Position numbers and translations under genes: made by a program. Below are positions 1 through 6,855 of a DNA stretch of 64,000 bases, piece after piece. Source of the DNA: Pseudomonas ekonensis. Lineage in GTDB: Bacteria > Pseudomonadota > Gammaproteobacteria > Pseudomonadales > Pseudomonadaceae. Below the pieces are notes generated by a model. It was not told where the DNA came from. It ran no database searches and saw nothing but the letters and a program-made list of their open reading frames with translations. Positions within the stretch are counted from its first letter, which is position 1. Each line of letters begins with the position of its first letter. The stretch is from the NCBI RefSeq assembly GCF_019145435.1, contig NZ_JAHSTS010000002.1, positions 1,488,001-1,552,000 of the forward strand. The letters are read 5' to 3'.

Positions 1-909
1 GCTGGCGACCACGTCCGGGCGCTGGCCGAGCAGTTCGGCGGGCAGCGCCGACGGCAGCTTCAGCGCCGTGCCCAGGGACAGGGTCGGCCGCTGCAACTGC
101 GCGCCCTCCCCCGGCCCCTTGCCGGCCAGCGCGGCGATCTGGTTGCGGCTCAGGGCGATGGCTTCGTCCAGCGCATCCAGTTGCCGGTGGGTTTCCGGCA
201 ATGGCGTTTCGGCCTGGCTGACTTCGAAATGGGTGCCGATCCCGCCGTTCAGGCGTTTTTGCGCCAGGTCCAGAATCTGCTGTTGCTGCGCCAGCGTCGC
301 GGCGACGATGTCGCGCTGGGCGTAATGCAGCGACAGCTCGATGTAGGCCAGCACCAGGTTGTTCTGCAGTTCGAGCCGGGCCTGCTGCGCCTCGGCCGCC
401 GTCATGTGCGCCAGGTCCACCGCCCGTTCGGTGCTGTTGCGGTCCCGGCCCCAGAGGTCCAGGTCGTAACTGAAGCCCAACGCGGCGTTGTTGTCCCAGG
501 TGGTGGTGTTGGCCAGCTCGCCCGGGCCGTAGAACTGATCGGTCGGCCAGTTGTGGCGCTTGAGCGTGGACTGCCCGTTGACCTGCAGCGACTCGGCGGC
601 TTCGGCCGCACCGGCCATCGCCCTGGCCTGGCGCACCCGCGCGGCGGCCATGGCCAGGCTCGGGCTGCCTTGCACGGCCTGGTCGATCCAGCGGTTCAGC
701 TGCGGGTCGCCAAAGGCTTGCCACCATTGCGTGGCGGGCCAGTTTGCGTCACGGGCGGCGTGGGCGATGGCGTCGTCGGTGGCCAGTGCGTTGGCCTCCA
801 GCGCCTTGCCCTGCGGGGCGATCCCGCCGGTTCCGATGCAGCCGCCAAGACCCAGGGTAAAAGCCAGAACACTGAGCGGCAAAAGCGCTCTGTTGATGCG
901 ACGCGGCAC
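1..909 (-). CDS. RND efflux outer-membrane lipoprotein, NodT/OprM family (3' end outside window)
   Basis: This is the outer-membrane channel of a tripartite RND drug or solvent pump. About 303 N-terminal residues are visible and the reading frame runs off the left edge of the window. A lipoprotein signal peptide is evident: a basic start (MPRRINR), a hydrophobic stretch, then a lipobox ending in LGGC near residue 20. Family-typical stretches follow, including DLDLWGRDR (about residues 145-153) and GQRPDVV at the window edge. I chose the GTG at 909 because AGGAAG lies eight bases upstream and no in-frame ATG fits better. The inner-membrane pump and periplasmic adaptor genes are not in the window and may lie to the left. 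The gene is divergent from a LysR regulator at 1194, which may control it. The substrate cannot be told from the sequence. Confidence 0.9.
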   Translation of the reverse strand, partial: MPRRINRALLPLSVLAFTLGLGGCIGTGGIAPQGKALEANALATDDAIAHAARDANWPATQWWQAFGDPQLNRWIDQAVQGSPSLAMAAARVRQARAMAGAAEAAESLQVNGQSTLKRHNWPTDQFYGPGELANTTTWDNNAALGFSYDLDLWGRDRNSTERAVDLAHMTAAEAQQARLELQNNLVLAYIELSLHYAQRDIVAATLAQQQQILDLAQKRLNGGIGTHFEVSQAETPLPETHRQLDALDEAIALSRNQIAALAGKGPGEGAQLQRPTLSLGTALKLPSALPAELLGQRPDVVAS

Positions 910-1193
910 TGCTGCGACTTCCTGAAAGAGGGGAAAAGCGGGGAACCTGTGGGAGCGGCGACGGAGCGGTTGCCTGCCGGCGCGGTAGCACACCCGACCG
1001 CCGGATCCGTTGACCTGGCGCATGCGCAAGCACACCCCATTCCCACTTCGGCGCAATTCTATGAGGGCGCCCGGACCGCGATAAGCTGGGATTCCTGTGA
1101 ATCTTTGTTACCGTTAACGAGATAATCCCTAAGTCGGGGGTCTCGCCTTTGAAACTTCATGTCACAATTTGCCATCTCCCTTGAGAGCACCCC

Positions 1194-2162
1194 ATGGACA
1201 CATTGCAAAACATGCGTGCCTTCAGTTGCGTGGCCGAGGCCGGCAGTTTCACCGCCGCCGCCGTGCAGCTCGACACCACCACGGCCAACGTCTCGCGCGC
1301 GGTCTCCAACCTTGAGGCCCACCTGCAAACCCGCCTGCTCAACCGCACCACCCGGCGCATCGCCCTGACCGAGGCCGGCAAGCGCTACCTGCTGCGCTGC
1401 GAGCAGATCCTGGCCTACGTGGAAGAGGCCGAAGCCGAGGCCAGCGACGCCCACTCGCGCCCGGCCGGGCAGCTCAAGGTCCACACCATGACCGGCATCG
1501 GCCAGCACTTCGTCATCGACGCCATCGCCCGCTACCGCAAGACCCACCCGGACGTGACCTTCGACCTGACCCTGGCCAACCGCGTGCCGGACCTGCTCGA
1601 CGAGGGCTACGACGTGTCCCTGGTGCTGGCCAGCGAACTGCCGGACTCCGGCTTCGTCTCCCAGCGCCTGGGCATCACCTACAGCATCGTCTGCGCCTCG
1701 CCCGCCTACGTGAAGGCCAACGGCTGCCCGCAGAAGCCCAGCGACCTGCTCAACCATGCCTGCCTGCGCCTGGTGAGCCCGGTCATCCCGTTGGAGAAAT
1801 GGGCCTTCGACGGCCCGGAAGGCCAGGAGATGGTGACCATCAACAGCTCGCCGTTCCTGGTGAACTCGGCCGACGCGATGAAAACCGCGATCATCAGCGG
1901 CATGGGCATCGGCGTGCTGCCGGTGTACGCCGCCATCGAAGCGCTGCGCAACGGCTCGCTGGTGCGGGTGATGCCCAACTACCGCTCCCAGGAGCTGAAC
2001 CTGTACGCCATCTACCCGTCGCGCCAGTACCTGGACGCGAAGATCAAGACCTGGGTGGAGTACCTGCGCGGCTCGCTGCCGGAGATCCTCTCGGCGCACC
2101 AGGCGGAACTGGCGGCCTACGAAATGAGCGGCAGCCTGGGCGGCGTGCGGCTGGCGAACTGA
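1194..2162 (+). CDS. LysR-family transcriptional regulator
   Basis: A 322-residue LysR-type regulator of normal family length. The N-terminal winged helix-turn-helix (about residues 1-60) is complete, with the typical run MDTLQNMRAF, SFTAAA and LNRTTRRIALTEAG. The rest is the periplasmic-binding-protein-like effector domain. It is divergent from the RND outer-membrane gene, with 284 bases between the two start codons, so control of that pump operon is the natural guess; this is inference. The ligand is unknown. The intergenic stretch holds one REP-like sequence around 946-990 and presumably both promoters, but I cannot place a convincing operator. Confidence 0.9.
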   Translation: MDTLQNMRAFSCVAEAGSFTAAAVQLDTTTANVSRAVSNLEAHLQTRLLNRTTRRIALTEAGKRYLLRCEQILAYVEEAEAEASDAHSRPAGQLKVHTMTGIGQHFVIDAIARYRKTHPDVTFDLTLANRVPDLLDEGYDVSLVLASELPDSGFVSQRLGITYSIVCASPAYVKANGCPQKPSDLLNHACLRLVSPVIPLEKWAFDGPEGQEMVTINSSPFLVNSADAMKTAIISGMGIGVLPVYAAIEALRNGSLVRVMPNYRSQELNLYAIYPSRQYLDAKIKTWVEYLRGSLPEILSAHQAELAAYEMSGSLGGVRLAN

Positions 2163-2271
2163 GTTCGGCGTCCTACAGACGGGGTGGTTTGCGCGGATGT
2201 TTCCGACAGGTTTTGACGGTTGTCGGTCGGAAATGCGCTGGATAGGCTTTGGGGGTCGCTGACAGATTCAG

Positions 2272-2301
2272 TGACCGGGCTTGGTCGTCCGGGTTTAGAA
2301 T
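2272..2301 (+). promoter_or_regulatory. Candidate sigma-70 promoter of the DUF6124 gene
   Basis: A TGACCG -35 element (2272-2277) and a TAGAAT -10 element (2296-2301) are separated by 18 bases. A transcript from here would carry a leader of about 150 nt that contains the stem-loops at 2344-2452. Assignment is by eye only. Confidence 0.4.
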
Positions 2302-2343
2302 GGCGCGCTTTTCAGCCTGCTTAATGGCGAACTGTGCGTGGGA

Positions 2344-2459
2344 GGGCTAACGGCCCTGCCGGGTTTCCATTCCCTGGTCGACCAACCCGCGTACGGTTCG
2401 CCACCCCACTGCTTGGTCGCGGTGCGTGGCGGACTCCACATCCCGAATGGAGCTTCACC
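2344..2459 (+). promoter_or_regulatory. Structured 5' leader, candidate cis-regulatory RNA
   Basis: Four hairpins can be drawn in a row. GGGC 2344-2347 pairs with GCCC 2353-2356. CGGGTT 2360-2365 pairs with AACCCG 2384-2389. CGCCAC 2399-2404 pairs with GTGGCG 2426-2431 and encloses CACTGC 2407-2412 with GCGGTG 2419-2424. CTCCA 2434-2438 pairs with TGGAG 2448-2452. The last hairpin buries the Shine-Dalgarno sequence GGAG (2449-2452), seven bases before the ATG at 2460. That arrangement would make translation depend on opening the last stem. From memory, very similar leaders precede other DUF6124 genes in this group, but I could not check that here. Confidence 0.5.
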
Positions 2460-2822
2460 ATGTTCAAACCGACACCGAACCCACCCGCCGCCGACAGCAC
2501 CTCCCCTTACGAATCCACCGATTCGCGAAAGCTCCACGACGCCGCCGAACGTGCGCTCGACCACTACCTCAACCCCACCCAGCCTTCCGCCCGCCGCCCT
2601 GGCCGGATGTTCATGGTCGACCCGGCCATGGACGACGAAAGCCTGCTGGTGCACGCCAGCGCCTCCCTGGCCTCGGCGGGCACCCTGACCAGCCAACTGG
2701 CCGAGCAAGTGGGCACGACGCAGCGCGACACGATCCTGGCGATCCAGCAAGTGATCATGCTGGCGGGGCTGTCGGTGAACCGGGTGCTGGACAATGTGAA
2801 GGTGCAGCCGGGGCACAGTTGA
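2460..2822 (+). CDS. DUF6124 family protein
   Basis: A 120-residue cytoplasmic protein of unknown function. The N-terminus MFKPTPNPP followed by SPYESTDSRKLHDAAERALDH is characteristic of a family found in many copies in fluorescent pseudomonads, named DUF6124 (formerly grouped with DUF3077). The C-terminal half is helical and hydrophobic, with no transmembrane segment or catalytic motif. The ATG at 2460 is preferred over upstream starts because it has GGAG at seven bases and because the upstream bases form the structured leader. It appears to be a single-gene transcript; a repeat-rich region follows. No function should be assumed. Confidence 0.85.
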   Translation: MFKPTPNPPAADSTSPYESTDSRKLHDAAERALDHYLNPTQPSARRPGRMFMVDPAMDDESLLVHASASLASAGTLTSQLAEQVGTTQRDTILAIQQVIMLAGLSVNRVLDNVKVQPGHS

Positions 2823-2828
2823 TTCACC

Positions 2829-3243
2829 TTCGTGGGAGCGGGCTGTGGACATCCGTCAGGGATTGGTTGGCTGGCAGGTCGTCATCGCCAGCAGGCTGGC
2901 TCCTACAGTGGGACCGGGGGCGGTCAGGTGGGGATTGGTCGGCTGGCAGGCCGTCTTCGCTGGCAAGCCAGCTCCCACAAGGTCGGAGGTGGTCTGGTAG
3001 GAATTGGCTGGCTGGCCGTCATCGCCAGCAGGCTGGCTCCTACAGGGATTGATGTGGTCTGGTGGGGATTGGTCGGCTGTCAGGCCGTCATCGCTGGCAA
3101 GTCGAGTCGTCGCACCGCAGCTCCCACAGGGTTTGATGTGATCTGGTAGGAATTGAATTGGCTGACAGGCCGCTATCGCCAGCAGGCTGGCTCCTACAGT
3201 GGATTGGGGCAGTCAGGTAGAGGTTGGTCGGCTGTCAGGCCGC
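2829..3243. repeat. Tandem array of about six REP elements
   Basis: A half-element near 2830 is followed by five copies of the REP core (catcgccagcaggctggct and variants), centred near 2896, 2967, 3032, 3105 and 3187. They recur every 65-85 bases and alternate 'ctcctaca' and 'ctcccaca' ends. The spacers are themselves related ('ggattggtcggctg(g/t)cagg'), so this is a true tandem array rather than scattered REPs. The copy at 3088-3129 is interrupted by about 16 extra bases between 'ggcaagt' and 'cagctccc'. There is no coding potential. Confidence 0.85.
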
Positions 3244-3301
3244 CGTGGCGCGCTTCCCAAAAGGCCGAGTGTCAGCTCGCCTCGCTTTTGATCTTGATCT
3301 G

Positions 3302-3625
3302 CCGGCCCCTTCGGAAGGCTGAGTGGAGGGGTTCATCCGGGGACGGGCGCGCAGCGCCGTTTGGCGCAGCCAAACACATCGGAAGGAGGTGCAGCGAAGC
3401 AAACCGTAGCCGATGCCCCCGGATGAATCCCGGAGCGAAGGAACCCCGAGCCTCAGCGAGGGGCCGGACGCTGGGGCCCAGACCTTTGGTTACTTTGGGC
3501 TGGGCCGGCATTCCGGCGTTTGCCAAAAGTGACCCGCCGTAAGGGCGGAACCGCCAGCCGCCACACCCGCAGAAACGGATATACACACAGAACACCCCAC
3601 AGCCTGGTCGGCTCGGAGGCCGCCA
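3302..3625. repeat. Interspersed Pseudomonas repeat, about 320 bp, non-coding
   Basis: The stretch has a recognisable texture of short inverted repeats: 'ttcatccgggga' near 3340 answered by 'cccccggatgaa' near 3415, 'ggcgcagcc', and 'gtgacccgccgtaagggcgg' near 3530. From memory this block occurs many times in P. fluorescens-group chromosomes. It carries no supported gene, and its role is unknown. Together with the REP array it fills the 864-base gap between 2822 and 3687. Confidence 0.6.
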
Positions 3626-3686
3626 AGACAACCCAAAACAGAAATGTTAGCGTGCTCAGCAATCCCGCCCCGCCGAGCCCAAAGCA

Positions 3687-4661
3687 ATGAAAAAAACCGT
3701 CCTGGCCTTCAGCCGCATCACCCCGCCCATGATCGAACGCCTGCGACAGGACTTCGACGTCATCGTGCCCAACCCGAAGAACGGCGACATCGGCGCCCAG
3801 TTCAACGAAGCCCTGCCCCACGCCCACGGCCTGATCGGCGTCGGCCGCAAGCTCGGCAAGGCCCAACTGGAAAACGCGGCGAAACTGGAAGTGGTCTCCA
3901 GCGTGTCGGTCGGCTACGACAACTACGACCTGGCCTACTTCAACGAACGCGGGATCATGCTCACCAACACCCCGGACGTGCTCACCGAAAGCACCGCCGA
4001 CCTGGCCTTCGCGCTGATCATGGCCAGCGCCCGCCGCGTCGCCGAACTGGACGCCTGGACAAAGGCCGGCCAGTGGCAGGCCAGCGTCGGCGCCCCGCTG
4101 TTCGGCTGCGACGTGCACGGCAAGACCCTGGGGATCGTCGGCATGGGCAACATCGGCGCCGCCGTGGCCCGGCGCGGGCGGCTGGGCTTCAACATGCCGA
4201 TCCTCTACAGCGGCAACAGCCGCAAGCCCGCGCTGGAGCAAGAACTGGGCGCGCAGTTCCGCAGCCTGGATCAGTTGCTCGCCGAAGCGGACTTCGTGTG
4301 CCTGGTGGTGCCGCTCAGCGACCAGACCCGCCACCTGATCAGCCACCGCGAACTGGCGCTGATGAAACCGGGCGCGATTCTGGTCAACATTTCCCGAGGC
4401 CCGGTGGTGGACGAACCGGCGCTGATCGAAGCGCTGCAGAACAACCGCATCCGCGGCGCAGGGCTGGACGTCTATGAAAAGGAGCCGCTGGCCGAGTCCC
4501 CGCTGTTCCAGCTGAAAAACGCCGTGACACTGCCGCACATCGGCTCGGCCACCCACGAAACCCGCGAAGCGATGGCCAACCGCGCGCTGGCCAACCTGCG
4601 CAGCGCGCTGTTGGGCGAACGGCCGCAGGATCTGGTGAATCCGCAGGTCTGGAAAGGCTGA
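3687..4661 (+). CDS. ghrB: 2-hydroxyacid dehydrogenase (glyoxylate/2-ketogluconate reductase type)
   Basis: A 324-residue NAD(P)H-dependent D-2-hydroxyacid dehydrogenase that reduces glyoxylate, hydroxypyruvate or 2-ketogluconate in the cytoplasm. The nucleotide-binding motif GMGNIG is at residues 152-157. The catalytic set is complete: Arg237 in SRGPVVD, Glu266 in YEKEP and His284 in PHIGSAT. Length and motifs fit the GhrB/KguD subgroup. KguD would normally sit with kguE/K/T genes; here there is no such neighbour, so glyoxylate/hydroxypyruvate reductase is the safer call. It starts directly after a repeat block and is likely monocistronic, convergent with the DMT transporter gene. Confidence 0.85.
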   Translation: MKKTVLAFSRITPPMIERLRQDFDVIVPNPKNGDIGAQFNEALPHAHGLIGVGRKLGKAQLENAAKLEVVSSVSVGYDNYDLAYFNERGIMLTNTPDVLTESTADLAFALIMASARRVAELDAWTKAGQWQASVGAPLFGCDVHGKTLGIVGMGNIGAAVARRGRLGFNMPILYSGNSRKPALEQELGAQFRSLDQLLAEADFVCLVVPLSDQTRHLISHRELALMKPGAILVNISRGPVVDEPALIEALQNNRIRGAGLDVYEKEPLAESPLFQLKNAVTLPHIGSATHETREAMANRALANLRSALLGERPQDLVNPQVWKG

Positions 4662-4729
4662 CGGCCGCCGCCAGGGCCTGCACGCAACCGTCAGGCCCTG
4701 GCATCACCGGTTCATTTGAACCGGCATGC

Positions 4730-5632
4730 TCAATGCGCAGGCTTGGCGAACGCGACGCTCGCAGGCCTGGGTTTGCGGAACACCAGCACGTTGCCCAGCA
4801 TCACCAGCACCAGCCCGGCCAGCGCCGGCGCCGTCCACTGGTAGCCCTCGGCAAACGCCGAGACGTTCAGCGCCACCACCGGGAACAGCACCGTGCAATA
4901 GGCGGCGCGCTCCGGGCCCATTCGGCCGACCAGCGTCAGGTAGGCGGTGAAGCCGATCACCGAGCCCGGCACCACCAGGTACAGCAGCGCACCGATGTAG
5001 CGCGGCGTCCATTCCATGTCGAACGGGATGCCCTTGACCAGGCACCACAGCAACAGCATCGCCGCGCCGTAGGCCATGCCCCAGGCGTTGGTGGTCAGCG
5101 GCTTGAGGCCGGCCTTTTGCTGCAGGCTCGACAGCATGTTGCCCGCCGAGAAGCACAAGGTGCCGCACAAGGCCAGACCCAGGCCGAGCAAGGTCTGCGG
5201 GCTGGCGTGGTGGCCGGCCAGCTCCGGCCAGAACAGCAGCCCCAGCCCGAGCAGGCCGAGCCCGCCGCCCATCAGCACGTTGCGGGCGATCCGCTGGCCG
5301 AAGAACACCCGGGCGTTGAGGGCGTTCCACAGGGTCGCGGTGGAGAACACCACGGCGACCAGGCCGCTGGGGATCCATTGGCTGGCCGTCAAAAAGCACA
5401 TGAAATTGACGCAGAACAGGCACAGGCCCTGCGCCACGCAGATCAGGTGCCCGCGCCGGTTCATCGGTTGCAGACGGCGGCTGAGCAGCAACAGGGCGAA
5501 CAGCACCAGCGCCGCCAGACCGAAGCGATAGACGATCGACACCGGGATCGCCACCACGCCCAATTGCCATTTCAAGGCGATCCAGGTGGTGCCCCAGATC
5601 AGCACGGTGAGCAGGTACAGCGAAAGGTTCAT
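4730..5632 (-). CDS. EamA-domain transporter of the drug/metabolite (DMT) superfamily
   Basis: A 300-residue inner-membrane protein with about ten transmembrane helices arranged as two EamA halves. The N-terminus MNLSLYLLTVLIWGTTWIAL is the usual start of helix 1 in these exporters. I chose the ATG at 5632 because GGAG lies seven bases upstream; longer in-frame starts have no ribosome site and would add a hydrophilic tail before helix 1. The substrate is probably an amino acid or small metabolite, but this cannot be read from the sequence. It is divergent from an AraC-type regulator at 5808, with a single REP in between, which suggests local control. Confidence 0.88.
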   Translation of the reverse strand: MNLSLYLLTVLIWGTTWIALKWQLGVVAIPVSIVYRFGLAALVLFALLLLSRRLQPMNRRGHLICVAQGLCLFCVNFMCFLTASQWIPSGLVAVVFSTATLWNALNARVFFGQRIARNVLMGGGLGLLGLGLLFWPELAGHHASPQTLLGLGLALCGTLCFSAGNMLSSLQQKAGLKPLTTNAWGMAYGAAMLLLWCLVKGIPFDMEWTPRYIGALLYLVVPGSVIGFTAYLTLVGRMGPERAAYCTVLFPVVALNVSAFAEGYQWTAPALAGLVLVMLGNVLVFRKPRPASVAFAKPAH

Positions 5633-5649
5633 GGCGACACTCCAGTGGT

Positions 5650-5672
5650 GGTGGCAAGCTCGCTCGCCACAG
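5650..5672. repeat. Single REP-like element
   Basis: An imperfect palindrome containing 'ggcaagctcgctcgccac', in the style of Pseudomonas REPs. It lies just upstream of the DMT transporter start, between two divergent genes. Confidence 0.45.
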
Positions 5673-5807
5673 GGTCTGCGCAACGCAGGAGGTCAGCGTG
5701 CGGCATCCGTTGCGGGGCCGCTTGCATAAACTTGCGCTTTTGTCCGGTGACGGGCTGGCAGCGCCGGTGCCACGGAGTAGGATGCAAGGCGTTGGAGAGA
5801 ACCGAAC

Positions 5808-6683
5808 ATGGCCGCACTCGATACCCTGCAAGTCTTCAAAGCCCTCAGCCGCTCGCCGAACGCTCGCCTGGAGCACAGCGCCGAGCTCGGCGACGGCTTG
5901 TCCGCCGCGCTGTGGAGCAATCACCACGACGCCCAGGAATACGAAGCGCCGAGCCATCACACCCTGTCCTGCTACATCGCCGGCGGCACCGGCACTTTCC
6001 GCCGCGGCCAACCGGGCAACAAGGGCGCACCGGACAAGCTGTGCATCCTGCCGGCCGACCACGAGTCCGGCTGGGTGATCAACGGCGACATCCGCCTGGC
6101 CCACCTGTATTTCAGCGCCGAGCAGTTCGCGCTGGGCTGCGTCACCCTGCTCGACCGCGAACCCCGGGAGATGCAACTGCGCGAGCGAACCTTCCTGGAC
6201 GATCCGCAACAGGCCTTGCGCTTTCGGCAATTGCTCACCCTCGACTGGGACGAGCCCGGCGAGCGCCTGCTGACCAGCAGCCTGGCCCACGAACTGATCA
6301 GCCACACCTTGCTCAGCCAGGTCGGCGCCCGCTCGGGGCTGCGGCTCAAGGGCGGGTTGGCGCCGCATCAGCGGCGGCTGCTGGTGGGCTTCATCGACAG
6401 CCACCTGGGCGACCCCGTCAGCCTCGGGCAACTGGCGGGGCTGTGCGCCTTGTCCGAATACCACTTTGCGCGGATGTTCCGCACCAGCTTCGGCCTGCCG
6501 CCGCACCAGTACCTGCTGGCGCGGCGCCTGGGCCGGGCGCGGGAGCTGCTGCGGGGGACAGGCTTGCCGCTGGGCGAGATCGCGCTGGCGTGCGGTTTCG
6601 CCAGCGCCAGCCACTTCACCAACCGGTTCCGCCAGGTGATCGGCGCAACGCCCGGTGAGTACCGCCAGGCGTTCCTGCGTTAG
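5808..6683 (+). CDS. AraC-family transcriptional regulator
   Basis: A 291-residue regulator. The C-terminal 100 residues hold the double helix-turn-helix of the AraC family: VSLGQLAGLCALSEYHFARM for the first motif, then LPLGEIALACGFASASHF and the closing GATPGEYR. The N-terminal about 180 residues form a divergent effector-binding region. The gene is divergent from the DMT exporter and probably senses a compound that exporter handles; that is inference from position. The coding frame ends just before a REPIN. Confidence 0.9.
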   Translation: MAALDTLQVFKALSRSPNARLEHSAELGDGLSAALWSNHHDAQEYEAPSHHTLSCYIAGGTGTFRRGQPGNKGAPDKLCILPADHESGWVINGDIRLAHLYFSAEQFALGCVTLLDREPREMQLRERTFLDDPQQALRFRQLLTLDWDEPGERLLTSSLAHELISHTLLSQVGARSGLRLKGGLAPHQRRLLVGFIDSHLGDPVSLGQLAGLCALSEYHFARMFRTSFGLPPHQYLLARRLGRARELLRGTGLPLGEIALACGFASASHFTNRFRQVIGATPGEYRQAFLR

Positions 6684-6713
6684 GCCGTGGATAGCCGTTG
6701 CCTGAGCGGGCCT

Positions 6714-6838
6714 CATCGCGAGCAGGCTCGCTCCCACATTGGACCGCGGCGATCCCCAGCCAGTCTCCTGTGAGAGCCATGATCAACGGTATTCCTGCCC
6801 AGCCGCTCCCTGTAGGAGCGAGCCTGCTCACGATGAAC
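6714..6838. repeat. REPIN (inverted REP pair)
   Basis: A REP in one orientation ('gcgagcaggctcgctccca', about 6720-6740) and its inverse ('gtaggagcgagcctgctc', about 6812-6830) enclose roughly 70 bases. It separates the convergent AraC and TonB-receptor genes and may act as a 3'-end barrier. Confidence 0.75.
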
Positions 6839-6855
6839 GATGACGCGCTCGCGGA

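Noticed and set aside
2829..3243. Possible CRISPR array
   Set aside because: The repeated unit is a REP palindrome with related, not unique, spacers, and there are no cas genes in the window.
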